A DNA stretch of 64,000 bases from Alphaproteobacteria bacterium MarineAlpha5_Bin9 (GCA_002937895.1 PTKV01000002.1:46902-110901), one strand, 5' to 3'. Positions 1 to 8,880 are shown, counted from the stretch's first letter. Program-made: numbers and translations. The notes: generated by a model from the sequence alone, not told the origin.

Positions 1-1229
1 CATATGAATATAATGAGAGTGGGGCAATATTAATTAACAATGGAATAATTGAGAAAGTAGAATCATATGAAAAAATAAAAAAAACAATAAGTAAAAACAT
101 TAAAATATTTGATCATTCGGGTAAGTTATTAATGCCAGGATTTATAGATCCCCATTTGCATTATCCTCAAACAAAAATAATTGGTTCATATGCATCAAAT
201 TTATTAGAATGGTTAAAAAAATATACATTTTTAGAGGAAAAAAAATATTCAAATAAAGAATACTCTATAAAAGCATCAAAGATTTTTTTTAATGAGTTAA
301 TTAATAATGGCACTACTTCATGTGCTAGTTTTTGTACTACTAGCAAAAATTCTGTTGAAGCCTTCTTTTCAGAAGCCAAAAAAAGAAATATGATGGTAAT
401 AGGTGGAAAAACTTTAATGGATCGTAATGCTCCCAAAACCTTGTTAGAAAATTCAACAAAAGGATATGAGTTAACAAAAAAGTTAATTAATAAATGGCAC
501 AATAATGGAAGATGTTTATATGCAATTACACCTAGATTTGCTATTACTTCAACTATTGAGCAGATGAAAAGTGTTCAAACTTTAAAAGAAGAATACCCTG
601 AATGTTATTTGCAAACTCATTTGTCTGAAAATTTTGAGGAAATTGAATTGGTAAAAAAACTTTATCCTTCATTCAAAAATTATACATCTATATATGAACA
701 TTATGGTTTTTTAGGGAAAAAAAGTCTTTTTGGTCATTGTATACATTTATCAGAAAGTGAGCTGGATCTTCTAAATGAATCTCATTCTAAAGTTATTTTC
801 TGTCCAACATCAAATCTTTTTCTTGGAAGCGGTTTGTTTGATCTAAAAAAAATTAACAAAAAAAATAATATCCAAATTGGAGTGGCAACAGATATTGGTG
901 GAGGAACAAGTTTCAATATGCTTAAAACTCTAGATGAGGCTTATAAGATATGCCAATTACAAAAAAATAAAATTTCCTCGTTAGATTCTTTTTATCATAT
1001 TACTCTTGGTAATGCTAAGTGCTTATCTTTAGAATCAAAAATAGGGACCCTATCTAAAGGAAGTGATGCTGATATAGTTGTAATTGATTCTAGAGCCACC
1101 TCATCTCTTGAAATAAGAAAAAATAACTTGAATAGTTTAGAGGAAGAACTATTTTATATTCAAACTCTAGGAGATGATAGGTGTATTTCTCAAGTATATA
1201 TCAAGGGAAAACCAGCTAAAAATACTTAA
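1..1229 (+). CDS. guaD: Guanine deaminase (amidohydrolase), 5'-truncated by the window edge
   Basis: Deaminates guanine to xanthine in the cytoplasm, a purine-salvage step. The frame is open from the first bases of the window, so the start lies outside; an internal ATG at 132 is not the start, because the residues before it (including ILINNGIIEKVES) match the N-terminal beta-sandwich of this amidohydrolase family. Visible metal-site elements are PGFIDPHLH just after that Met, LQTHLSEN in the middle, FGHCIHLSE and then ATDIGGGTS with the catalytic Asp. About 408 residues are visible against a usual 430-450, so some 25-40 are missing. The nucleoside importer and upp downstream, though on the other strand, fit a salvage role. 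Other cytosine- or chlorohydrolase-like amidohydrolases are the main alternative. Confidence 0.85.
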   Translation, partial: YEYNESGAILINNGIIEKVESYEKIKKTISKNIKIFDHSGKLLMPGFIDPHLHYPQTKIIGSYASNLLEWLKKYTFLEEKKYSNKEYSIKASKIFFNELINNGTTSCASFCTTSKNSVEAFFSEAKKRNMMVIGGKTLMDRNAPKTLLENSTKGYELTKKLINKWHNNGRCLYAITPRFAITSTIEQMKSVQTLKEEYPECYLQTHLSENFEEIELVKKLYPSFKNYTSIYEHYGFLGKKSLFGHCIHLSESELDLLNESHSKVIFCPTSNLFLGSGLFDLKKINKKNNIQIGVATDIGGGTSFNMLKTLDEAYKICQLQKNKISSLDSFYHITLGNAKCLSLESKIGTLSKGSDADIVVIDSRATSSLEIRKNNLNSLEEELFYIQTLGDDRCISQVYIKGKPAKNT

Positions 1230-1287
1230 AAAACTAATTTACAATTAAATACAAATATATAGATGTCAAAAATATATAGGAACAAAA

Positions 1288-1881
1288 TTGAATAAAAAGT
1301 CATTAAAATTAATTGAAACGTGTAAACTGCCCACAAAATATGGGAATTTTAAACTTTATGCTTTTAAGGAGAAAAAAACAAAAAAGGAGCATCTAGCAAT
1401 TGTATTAGGAGTTTTAAAAAATAAATCACCAAGCCTAATTAGATTACACTCACAATGTTTATCGGGAGAATCCTTTTTTAGCTTAAGGTGTGATTGTAGA
1501 TTTCAATTAACAGAGTCTTTAAAAAAAATAAAAAAAAATAAATCAGGAGCAATTATATACCTTCAACAAGAAGGACGAGATATAGGTTTGCTTAATAAAA
1601 TAAAAGCTTATAAGCTTCAAGATCAAGGACTTGACACAGTTGAAGCAAATCATAAATTAGGCTTCGATAAAGACCCAAGAAACTATAAAATAGCTACTGA
1701 AATAATTAAATTTTTTGGAATAAAAAAAATAAATTTAATTACCAACAATCCAAAAAAAATTAATGCGATAAAATTAACAGGCATTAAAATTAACAAACGA
1801 ATTCCAATAAAATCAAATACCAATAATCACAACAAAGATTATTTAAGAACAAAAGAGAAAAAATTAGGCCATCTCTTGTAA
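1288..1881 (+). CDS. ribA: GTP cyclohydrolase II
   Basis: Opens GTP to 2,5-diamino-6-ribosylamino-pyrimidinone phosphate, the first committed step of riboflavin synthesis. The 197 residues match stand-alone RibA (E. coli 196). The zinc-binding cysteines are C57, C68 and C70 within RLHSQCLSGE and LRCDC, and the catalytic QQEGRDIGL lies near residues 93-101. The start is TTG, supported by AGGA seven bases upstream (1278-1281). Many alphaproteobacteria carry a RibB-RibA fusion; here no DHBP-synthase domain is attached. The stop is 2 bp before the cupin gene, so the two are probably co-transcribed. No FMN riboswitch is visible in the 58 bp upstream. Confidence 0.93.
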   Translation: MNKKSLKLIETCKLPTKYGNFKLYAFKEKKTKKEHLAIVLGVLKNKSPSLIRLHSQCLSGESFFSLRCDCRFQLTESLKKIKKNKSGAIIYLQQEGRDIGLLNKIKAYKLQDQGLDTVEANHKLGFDKDPRNYKIATEIIKFFGIKKINLITNNPKKINAIKLTGIKINKRIPIKSNTNNHNKDYLRTKEKKLGHLL

Positions 1882-1883
1882 AG

Positions 1884-2285
1884 ATGAATAATAACGAAAA
1901 ATTATTAATAAAAAAACTTAAACTTATACCTCACCCTGAGGGAGGACTCTACTCTGAAAGTTTTAGAGACAAAAAAGGATCTGTTAGTTTAATTTATTAT
2001 CTACTAAGAAAAGGGGAAACTTCTCATTGGCACAAGCTAAAAAAGAATGAGATACTTCATTTTTATGATGGTGATCCAATAGAAATTTTTTTAAGTAAAG
2101 ATAAAATAAAAATTAATAAAGTTATACTCGGAGCAAGTTCAAAGTTTAATTATCATTATATTGTTAGTGCAAATACTTGGTTTGGAATGAAGTCAAAGGG
2201 TTTATGGTCTTTAATTGGATGTGTTGTAGCGCCAGCTTTTGAATTTAGTGATTTAGTAATTGATAATACAAATTGGAAACTATAA
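1884..2285 (+). CDS. Cupin_5 (DUF985) family protein
   Basis: A 133-residue single-domain cupin of the DUF985 type. Family hallmarks are LIPHPEGG near residue 17, SHWHKL (48-52, putative metal-site histidines), the LHFYDGDP strand (58-65) and a C-terminal GCVVAPAFEFSDL. The biochemical function of this family is not well defined; sugar-epimerase-like folds are related. It starts 2 bp after ribA, so it is likely translated with it, but that does not prove a flavin role. No signal peptide; cytoplasmic. Confidence 0.8.
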   Translation: MNNNEKLLIKKLKLIPHPEGGLYSESFRDKKGSVSLIYYLLRKGETSHWHKLKKNEILHFYDGDPIEIFLSKDKIKINKVILGASSKFNYHYIVSANTWFGMKSKGLWSLIGCVVAPAFEFSDLVIDNTNWKL

Positions 2286-2318
2286 TAAGTTGATAATAAT
2301 AAGTGATAATTTTTCTTT

Positions 2319-3002
2319 ATGATTTTTAGACAGTTTTTTGATAGTGTTTCATCTACATATACATACTTAATCTCAAGTGGTAAGGGTAGAGAGGCCCTAA
2401 TTATAGATCCTGTATTTGAAAAAACTAATCAATATATTCAGTTGTTGGAACAATTAGAGCTAAAACTCGTAAAAGTAATAGATACTCATATTCATGCTGA
2501 TCATATATCAGGTCTTAGAGAGCTGCAAAAAAGAACAAAGTGTATTACTTTAATGGGTGAAGGTGCTCCAGCAGAAGTAATTTCTATGCATGTTAAAGAT
2601 AATGAGAAGATAGAAATAGAAAATATTAAATTACAAGCCATGTACACACCAGGGCATACGGATGACTCTTATAGTTTTTTAATGAATGATAGAGTTTTCA
2701 CAGGTGATACATTGTTAATAAAAGGTACGGGAAGAACAGACTTTCAAAATGGAAACCCCTATGATCAATATCATTCACTGTTTGATAAAATTTTAAAATT
2801 ACCTGAAGAAACATTTATCTATCCTGCTCATGACTACAAAGGCGAAAATGTTAGCACTATAGGTGAAGAAAAAAAATATAATCCTAGACTTCAAGTAAAT
2901 TCTGTTCAGGAATATGTAAAAATAATGGAAAATCTAAAATTAAAAAATCCAAAAATGATGGATATAGCAATACCTATAAATTCTGGTAAAAAAAATATTT
3001 AA
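2319..3002 (+). CDS. ETHE1-like persulfide dioxygenase (metallo-beta-lactamase fold)
   Basis: Predicted to oxidise glutathione persulfide to sulfite with a mononuclear iron. The 227-residue protein has the MBL-fold iron ligands THIHADH (56-62), TPGHT with H113, TGDT with D130 and YPAHDY with H171, plus the ETHE1-typical RTDFQNG (139-145) that separates this group from glyoxalase II. No rhodanese domain is fused. The stop codon overlaps the stop of the convergent permease gene by 4 bp at a TTAA. No other sulfur gene is nearby to confirm the substrate, so the assignment rests on motifs. Confidence 0.85.
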   Translation: MIFRQFFDSVSSTYTYLISSGKGREALIIDPVFEKTNQYIQLLEQLELKLVKVIDTHIHADHISGLRELQKRTKCITLMGEGAPAEVISMHVKDNEKIEIENIKLQAMYTPGHTDDSYSFLMNDRVFTGDTLLIKGTGRTDFQNGNPYDQYHSLFDKILKLPEETFIYPAHDYKGENVSTIGEEKKYNPRLQVNSVQEYVKIMENLKLKNPKMMDIAIPINSGKKNI

Positions 3003-3970
3003 CGCTCTTTTATATATGGCTGTCCAATAGCTTTGGGGGCCATAGCCTTACCAACAAATCCAGCAAGAAGAATAACTGTAAGAACATATGGAATGGCTTG
3101 AATAAGCTGAACAGGTATTGTTCCAATTGTTGGAAGTTCTACTCCTTGAAGTCTTATTTGAAGTGCATCTGTAAACCCAAAAAGCAAGCAAGCAATTAAT
3201 GCAGTTTTTGGATGCCATTTACCAAATATTAGTGCTGCTAACGCCAAATAACCCCTGCCTGCTGACATTTCTCTAAAAAAATTTGCATTAACTGCAGTAG
3301 ACAAATAAGCTCCGGCAAATGCTATTAAAATTCCATTAATTGCTAGAGCCTTATATCTCATTGAAAAAACATTAATACCAGCTGTGTCCACTGCGCTTGG
3401 ATTCTCTCCTACTGCTCTTAATCTTAAACCAAAACTAGTTTTAAAAACAATCCAAAAAACAACTGGCACAATTAAATAAGCGATATAAACAAATATATAA
3501 TGACCACTTAAAATATCACTGTATATAATTCCTAATATAGGAACATCTCTTATAGAATTAGCAAATGGAAGGGTTATTTCAAGAAATCTCTCGTCATTAC
3601 CAAGAGTTGGTGTTAATCCGGCTTGACCAAACCAGGCGGCAGCCAAAGCTGTTGTTAATCCAATCATTAAAATATTTATAGCAACGCATGAAACTACCTG
3701 ATCACCCTTATGTGTAACTGAAGCAAAACCATGCAGCATTGAAAGTCCTACACATGCAATTATTGCTAAAAATAACCCAAGCCAAGGATTTCCAAAAAAA
3801 TAAGAACCAACTGCAGATACAAATGCTGCGGCTAGCATTTTACCTTCTAAACCAAAATCAATTACACCTGATCTTTCAGCAAAAAGTCCAGCCATTGCTG
3901 CAAAAACCAAAGGAGTTGAAATTCTAAGGGTAGAATTTATTAGAGATGCAATATCAGATAAATACTCCAT
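2999..3970 (-). CDS. BMP-type nucleoside ABC transporter, permease 2 (YufQ/NupQ family)
   Basis: Second inner-membrane permease of an importer of the BmpA/NupNOPQ type (branched-chain-permease superfamily fold), which in characterised members takes up nucleosides. The 323 residues contain about eight or more hydrophobic segments; family features include LFAERSGVIDFGLEGKM near residue 30 and RAVGENPSAVDTAGI, a coupling-helix-like segment in the middle. Its start codon shares one base with the stop of the first permease (3970), indicating translational coupling in the order binding protein, ATPase, permease 1, permease 2. The 3' end overlaps ETHE1 by 4 bp, so no intrinsic terminator follows. 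Confidence 0.88.
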   Translation of the reverse strand: MEYLSDIASLINSTLRISTPLVFAAMAGLFAERSGVIDFGLEGKMLAAAFVSAVGSYFFGNPWLGLFLAIIACVGLSMLHGFASVTHKGDQVVSCVAINILMIGLTTALAAAWFGQAGLTPTLGNDERFLEITLPFANSIRDVPILGIIYSDILSGHYIFVYIAYLIVPVVFWIVFKTSFGLRLRAVGENPSAVDTAGINVFSMRYKALAINGILIAFAGAYLSTAVNANFFREMSAGRGYLALAALIFGKWHPKTALIACLLFGFTDALQIRLQGVELPTIGTIPVQLIQAIPYVLTVILLAGFVGKAMAPKAIGQPYIKER

Positions 3971-5088
3971 TAAATCTTTACCCCATGGTTGAGTTTTTTA
4001 ACAAAAAAACTTTCTATTTGTGGTCTAAATAAATTTTCTAGAGCTCCGCTAAATAAGATTATTAAACCTTGAACTGCAACAAACATATATCTTGTTATGT
4101 TAGGCATATCAAATGTGACTTCAGAACCTCCTTGGTATAATATTCCAAACAAAAATGCTGCTGGAAAAATTCCTACTGGATGATTTCTGCCCATTAGAGC
4201 AACCGCAATGCCTGTAAAACCATATCCAGCAGGGAAACCTGCAACAATTTTATGATGAACACCTAAAATTTCATTAACTCCTAAAAGTCCTGCAAGTCCT
4301 CCTGAAACACACATCGCTATAATAATATTTTTATAAGGTGATATACCTGCATAAATAGCTGCCTGTGTATTATGACCTACTGCACGCATTTCGTAACCCC
4401 ACTTTGTTTTCCAAATTAAAAACCATACAAAAAATGAAGCAATAATAGCCAATAAAAAAGAAATATTAAGTGGTGAATATCTTATCTTTATCCCAAATGT
4501 AGCTGCGAGATCTTTAAAACCAGGAAACCACTGTTCTTTTGGTAAAGCCACAGTGTGGGGGCCCATTTGTGCTGTATCTCGAATAACATCAACTAATAAA
4601 AAAACCATTAAAGAAGATGCTATAAAATTAAACATGATTGTTGTTATAACAACATGGCTTCCTCTTGTTGCCTGAAGATAGGCAGGGACAAAAGCCCATG
4701 CGGCTCCAAATAGAACTGCGCCAAAAATAGAAAGCAACCAAACAAGCGGCACTGGTAAAAAACTAAAATTAATAGCAACTAAAAAAACCCCTAGGCCACC
4801 TATATATGCCTGTCCTTCTCCTCCAATATTAAAAAGTCTACAATGAAAAGCTACTGCAAATGCTAATCCAGTAAAAATAAAATTAGTTGTATAATATAAA
4901 GTATAAGCAAATCCTTCTATATAACCAAAAGAACCAAAAATAATAAGTCTTACTGCTTCAAAAGGATTCTCGCCTGCGATAAAAATAAATAATCCGGATA
5001 CAATTAAGGCTAATGTAAGATTAACTAAAGGAACAATTAAATTTGATACCCACCAAGGAACTTTAGATTTGTCTACAAGCGTTGTCAT
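3970..5088 (-). CDS. BMP-type nucleoside ABC transporter, permease 1 (YufP/NupP family)
   Basis: First permease of the same importer, 372 residues with multiple membrane spans. FNIGGEGQAYIGGLG near residue 87 and RAVGHNTQAAIYAGI near 235 are typical of the YufP side of the pair. Each junction in this operon overlaps by a single base (5088 with the ATPase, 3970 with permease 2), which supports coupled synthesis in fixed ratio. The N-terminal ~15 residues are hydrophilic and cytoplasmic. Substrate range cannot be read from sequence; the neighbouring guanine deaminase and upp suggest nucleosides or nucleobases. Confidence 0.88.
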   Translation of the reverse strand: MTTLVDKSKVPWWVSNLIVPLVNLTLALIVSGLFIFIAGENPFEAVRLIIFGSFGYIEGFAYTLYYTTNFIFTGLAFAVAFHCRLFNIGGEGQAYIGGLGVFLVAINFSFLPVPLVWLLSIFGAVLFGAAWAFVPAYLQATRGSHVVITTIMFNFIASSLMVFLLVDVIRDTAQMGPHTVALPKEQWFPGFKDLAATFGIKIRYSPLNISFLLAIIASFFVWFLIWKTKWGYEMRAVGHNTQAAIYAGISPYKNIIIAMCVSGGLAGLLGVNEILGVHHKIVAGFPAGYGFTGIAVALMGRNHPVGIFPAAFLFGILYQGGSEVTFDMPNITRYMFVAVQGLIILFSGALENLFRPQIESFFVKKLNHGVKI

Positions 5089-6608
5089 TAAACTACACCA
5101 GCCATTAACAAGCCCAGCTCACGATCAGTAACATTTTTATTAATTTTTTCTCCTACTATACCACCATCAAACATAACCAAAATTCTATCTGACAAAGAAA
5201 GAACTTCGTCTAATTCAACAGAAACTAAAAGTATAGCCGCTCCTTTATCTCTCATATCAATAAGCCTTTGATGAATAAATTCAATAGCACCTATATCTAC
5301 GCCTCTTGTTGGTTGGCCTACTAGTAAAACTTTTGGATTTTCATTAAGCTCCCTACTCAAAATTATTTTTTGCTGGTTACCTCCTGAAAAATTTGAAGTA
5401 ATTAAATGTGGTGATTGTGGTCTAACATCGTATTCTTTCATAATTTTTTTTGAATGGGCTAAAATATCATTATGATTAAGAATTGAAGATGATGAAAAAG
5501 ATTTTTGATCATGATATCCAAATATTAGGTTTTCATAAGCTTTAAAATCTGTAACTAACCCCATTCTTTGACGATCTTCAGGAACGTGAGCCAAACCTTT
5601 TTCTTTAAGCTGTCTAGGATCAAGAAATTTTTCACTATCAGAAATTTTAATTTTTTCTAAAAGTATTTCCCCAGAATCAACTTTTCTAATTCCAGAAAGT
5701 GCCTCAAGTAGTTCAGTTTGCCCATTTCCTGTAACACCAGCAATTCCTAAAATTTCCCCAGAATGAATTTCTAAATCTACATTTTTTACGCGTGTAACAC
5801 CCAAATCATCTTTTACTGTTAAATTTTTTACTTTAAATATAACATCACCTCTTTTAGCAAATGACTTATCTAGCCTTAATAAAACACTTCTGCCAACCAT
5901 CATTTCAGCTAATTTCTCTTTGTTGGTGTTCTCTGTTTTCGTATGACCAACTATTTCACCCTGACGCATTACAGAAACCACAGTTGTAAGATCCATAATT
6001 TCAATTAATTTATGTGTAATTAAAACTATTGTTTTTCCCTCATCTCTTAAAGAACGTAAAATTTTAAAAAGTTCATCAACCTCTTGCGGAGTTAAAACAC
6101 CTGTTGGCTCATCTAAGATAAGAATTTCTGCCCCTCGATATAAAGATTTTAAAATTTCAACTCTTTGTCGGAAACCCACAGATAAATCAGAAATTTTAGA
6201 ATTAAGATCTATATTAAGTTTATAAGTATCACAAATATTTCTAAGATTCTTTTTTGCTTTTTCTAAGTTTTTTCCAAATACTAGCTCGCCCTCAAACCCT
6301 AATATAATGTTTTCTAAAACAGTAAAATTTTCAACCAACATGAAATGTTGATGGACCATGCCTATTCCATTTATTATCGAATCTCTTGGAGATTTTAGTT
6401 TAACATTTTTTCCATTTATATTGATGGTTCCTGAATCTGCTTGATACAAACCATAAACAATACTCATTAAAGTAGATTTTCCAGCTCCATTTTCTCCAAT
6501 TATGCCATGAATCGTGCCTTTATTTATTATCAGATTTATGTTTTTGTTAGCCTGAACATGGCCAAATGATTTATTTATATCTTTGAGTTCAAGTATAGGT
6601 GAGACCAT
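5088..6608 (-). CDS. BMP-type nucleoside ABC transporter, duplicated ATP-binding subunit (YufO/NupO family)
   Basis: A 506-residue ATPase with two fused ABC cassettes. The first has Walker A GENGAGKS (38-45) and Walker B LILDEPTG; the second has a variant Walker A, GVTGNGQTE (about 292), with Gln in place of the usual Lys, followed by SGGNQQK and a variant Walker B (LLVGQPTRG). This asymmetry is usual in sugar and nucleoside importers of this class. The ATG sits at the edge of a perfect 9-bp inverted repeat (6598-6637), so translation initiation may be modulated relative to the upstream binding-protein gene. No other start fits the N-terminus. Confidence 0.92.
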   Translation of the reverse strand: MVSPILELKDINKSFGHVQANKNINLIINKGTIHGIIGENGAGKSTLMSIVYGLYQADSGTININGKNVKLKSPRDSIINGIGMVHQHFMLVENFTVLENIILGFEGELVFGKNLEKAKKNLRNICDTYKLNIDLNSKISDLSVGFRQRVEILKSLYRGAEILILDEPTGVLTPQEVDELFKILRSLRDEGKTIVLITHKLIEIMDLTTVVSVMRQGEIVGHTKTENTNKEKLAEMMVGRSVLLRLDKSFAKRGDVIFKVKNLTVKDDLGVTRVKNVDLEIHSGEILGIAGVTGNGQTELLEALSGIRKVDSGEILLEKIKISDSEKFLDPRQLKEKGLAHVPEDRQRMGLVTDFKAYENLIFGYHDQKSFSSSSILNHNDILAHSKKIMKEYDVRPQSPHLITSNFSGGNQQKIILSRELNENPKVLLVGQPTRGVDIGAIEFIHQRLIDMRDKGAAILLVSVELDEVLSLSDRILVMFDGGIVGEKINKNVTDRELGLLMAGVV

Positions 6609-6637
6609 AAAATTATTTCTTAATCTTAGGTCTCACC
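6598..6637 (-). promoter_or_regulatory. Perfect 9-bp inverted repeat over the ATPase start codon
   Basis: GGTGAGACC (6598-6606) and GGTCTCACC (6629-6637) are exact reverse complements separated by 22 bases. On the transcript the hairpin would form between the binding-protein stop and the ATPase gene, pairing the G of the AUG and the next eight coding bases (MVSP) and leaving the weak Shine-Dalgarno region in the loop. There is no U-tract on the coding side, so it is not a classical terminator. It could protect the upstream mRNA from 3' decay or lower ATPase translation. Structure seen directly; function inferred. Confidence 0.7.
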
Positions 6638-6658
6638 AAAAATTTTACAATATTTTTA

Positions 6659-7636
6659 TTATTCCTGTGACCAGTCTGCAACTTGCATAGAACCACTAAC
6701 TATCTCAGCAGCAGCAGCTTCAACTGCAGATTCCATTGCCGGAGTTACCATTCCATCTTCAGTAGCATAACCAACCATGCCTTCCGCAAGTCCAAGAATA
6801 TGAATTCCTGGCTCAAACGTGCCAGCTGCAGTTTTTTCAGCTTGTTCAAAAATTGTAAGATCTAGACGCTTCAACATAGATGTAAGCATGCTTCCAGGAT
6901 GCATCCAATTCTGGTTAGTATCAACACCAATACCCATGATGCCTGCATCTGCAGCAGCTTGAAGAACACCAATTCCTGTTCCGCCTGCCGCTTGATAAAC
7001 TACATCTGCGCCACCATCTATTTGAGCTTTAGTTAATTCAGCACCTTTAGTCGGATTATTCCAAGCTTCAGGAGTGGTGCCAGTCATATTTGCTAATATT
7101 TCTATATTAGGATTAACATACAAAGCGCCTTGCTCGTATCCACCTTGAAATTTTCTAATTAAAGGAATATCCATTCCTCCAACAAAACCAATTGTTCCTG
7201 ATGAAGATGCCATTGCAGCAATCATACCAACTAAAAAAGAACCTTCGTGTTCTTTGTAACAAGCTTGGTAAATGTTTCCTGCTGGATCATCCACCCAACA
7301 AACATCCACTGCTACAAAGTTTGTATCTGGATAATCAGGGGCGACAGCTGCAACTGCATCAGCCTGAGCAAATCCCATTGCAACAATCAGAGAAGCTCCT
7401 CTGTCTGCAATTTTACGCATACCTTGTTCAATTTGAGTATTGTTTGAAGCTTCAAATTCAACCATACCCCAACCAAGTTCATTTTTAACTCTTTCAGCGG
7501 TTCTGAATGCTAGTTCATTAAATGATTTATCAAATTTACCTCCGGAGTCATATACAACTCCAATTTTATTTGCAAAAGCGCTTGAAGAGAAGACAAGTGC
7601 GAAGCAGATAAAAAAAATACTAAAAATTTTATTCAT
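6659..7636 (-). CDS. BMP family ABC transporter substrate-binding protein (nucleoside type)
   Basis: Periplasmic ligand-binding subunit, 325 residues. A signal peptide covers residues 1-22, with cleavage predicted after AFA; no lipobox cysteine, so it is soluble rather than a lipoprotein as in Gram-positives. The PBP1-type BMP fold is shown by IGVVYDSGGKFDKSFNE after the signal, IVAMGFAQADA, and DVVYQAAGGTGIGVLQAA in the C-terminal lobe, close to PnrA/TmpC purine-nucleoside binders. First gene of the four-gene importer operon, with a strong Shine-Dalgarno (AAAGGGAG) ending about 9 bases before the ATG. Codon use is visibly less AT-rich than neighbours, typical of a highly expressed periplasmic protein. 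Confidence 0.92.
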   Translation of the reverse strand: MNKIFSIFFICFALVFSSSAFANKIGVVYDSGGKFDKSFNELAFRTAERVKNELGWGMVEFEASNNTQIEQGMRKIADRGASLIVAMGFAQADAVAAVAPDYPDTNFVAVDVCWVDDPAGNIYQACYKEHEGSFLVGMIAAMASSSGTIGFVGGMDIPLIRKFQGGYEQGALYVNPNIEILANMTGTTPEAWNNPTKGAELTKAQIDGGADVVYQAAGGTGIGVLQAAADAGIMGIGVDTNQNWMHPGSMLTSMLKRLDLTIFEQAEKTAAGTFEPGIHILGLAEGMVGYATEDGMVTPAMESAVEAAAAEIVSGSMQVADWSQE

Positions 7637-7748
7637 ACCAAAAAACTCCCTTTTTTATGAATTATAGATATATTATTGATAACATTTTTACTGTAAAAAA
7701 AAATTATTTTAAATAATAAGATAGTGGATAAATTATGATAATCACTGC

Positions 7749-8369
7749 TTATGTGCCCATATACCTATCCCCTGCATCTCCAAGCCCTGGAACAATAAAT
7801 TTGTTATTATCCAAACCCTTATCCACCGATGTTGTAAAAATTCTTAGTTTTGGATACTTCTTTTCAATTGTTTTAATGCCTTCTGGTGCGCATAATAAGG
7901 AAACTAGCATTAAATTTGATATTTTTACCCCAGATTTTACAATAAGATTTACTGCCTCTAGAGATGAATTACCGGTAGCTAACATAGGATCTAATACTAT
8001 AAAAAGCTGCTTTTTAATTTTAGGCAATTTAAAAAGATACTCGACTGGCTTATAAGTTTGCTCATCTCTATATAAACCTATATGACCCTTTTCAGCATTT
8101 GGTAAAAATTTGATAAAGCCCTCAACCAAGCCAAGTCCTGCTCTCAAAATTGGAATTATAACAATAGGCTGGGAAACTTCTAATCCATAAGTTTTTTTCA
8201 ACGGAGTGTTTATTGGTGTTTTATTAAATTTAATATAATCTAATACTTTAGAGGCTATTAAATAGCTTGTTTCATTCATAGTTTGCCTAAAAATAGGGTC
8301 AGATGTTTTTTTATTTCTTAAAATAGTTAATTTATAATCTATGAAAGAAGATTTGATTAATATAAGCAT
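7749..8369 (-). CDS. upp: Uracil phosphoribosyltransferase
   Basis: Converts uracil and PRPP to UMP (pyrimidine salvage). The 206-residue protein has PILRAGLG, the PRPP loop LDPMLATGNS, LLCAPEGI, and the uracil-specific C-terminus PGLGDAGDRYMGT. I chose the ATG at 8369 rather than the one at 8384: it gives an N-terminus aligning with E. coli Upp (IKSSFIDYKLTILR beside VKHPLVKHKLGLMR) and leaves 25 rather than 10 bases before the divergent lipoprotein gene. It follows the nucleoside importer on the same strand orientation but lies upstream of it with a 112-bp gap, so it could be co-transcribed or separately started. Confidence 0.93.
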   Translation of the reverse strand: MLILIKSSFIDYKLTILRNKKTSDPIFRQTMNETSYLIASKVLDYIKFNKTPINTPLKKTYGLEVSQPIVIIPILRAGLGLVEGFIKFLPNAEKGHIGLYRDEQTYKPVEYLFKLPKIKKQLFIVLDPMLATGNSSLEAVNLIVKSGVKISNLMLVSLLCAPEGIKTIEKKYPKLRIFTTSVDKGLDNNKFIVPGLGDAGDRYMGT

Positions 8370-8394
8370 AATAAGAAAATACATTCTTTTTTAA

Positions 8395-8880
8395 ATGAGG
8401 GCAATATACATCTTTTTATTATTTGGTTTATTTGTATTATCAGGTTGTGCTACTGTACAAGTTGCTAAAGAAGTTACAAAAGCGACTAAAAGTATAGAAA
8501 CTTCTGTTAAAAAAATCTTAAAGTCTCCTGACGATATAGAAAAAGAAAAGGAAGTAGAAACTCAAAAAACCCAAATTTTAGAAGAAAAATCAAATGAAAC
8601 TGAAATAATTATTGAGCAAAAAAAAATTATTACTACAGATTTATTAGGTGTAGAAATAAAAGAATTAACAAAAAGAATAGGTAATCCAAACCTAATCAGA
8701 GAAGATGGAGAAATGATAGTAGTTAGATTTGATACAAGTAAGTGCAGATTATTTATTTTTATAAATTCCAACTCCAAGAATCAAGCATCAGAGTATTTTG
8801 AATTGCGAAATACCCAAGGTCAAATAATTGAAAGGAAAAAAAATATAGAAAATTGTTACAAAGAACTTTTTAACAGTTAA
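8395..8880 (+). CDS. Predicted lipoprotein with SmpA/BamE-like C-terminal domain
   Basis: A 161-residue secreted protein. The signal peptide ends in a good lipobox, LSGC, with the lipidated Cys at 18. A charged, low-complexity, Glu/Lys-rich linker (about 30-85) leads to a small domain, TDLLGVEIKELTKRIGNP then DTSKCRLFIFI. The pattern of a short helix, Gly-Asn-Pro and a Cys before the last strand resembles SmpA/OmlA-type lipoproteins common in alphaproteobacteria. Function is unknown; an outer-membrane assembly or binding role is an inference from fold. It has no visible Shine-Dalgarno, starts within a few bases of divergent upp, and its stop overlaps the pyc stop by 4 bp. Confidence 0.7.
   Translation: MRAIYIFLLFGLFVLSGCATVQVAKEVTKATKSIETSVKKILKSPDDIEKEKEVETQKTQILEEKSNETEIIIEQKKIITTDLLGVEIKELTKRIGNPNLIREDGEMIVVRFDTSKCRLFIFINSNSKNQASEYFELRNTQGQIIERKKNIENCYKELFNS

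Noticed and set aside
1230..1287. Possible FMN riboswitch before ribA
   Set aside because: 58 bp is too short for the RFN element and no conserved boxes are present.
7637..7748. Possible purine riboswitch before the nucleoside importer
   Set aside because: No three-way-junction pattern or conserved loop sequences are visible; only a strong Shine-Dalgarno.
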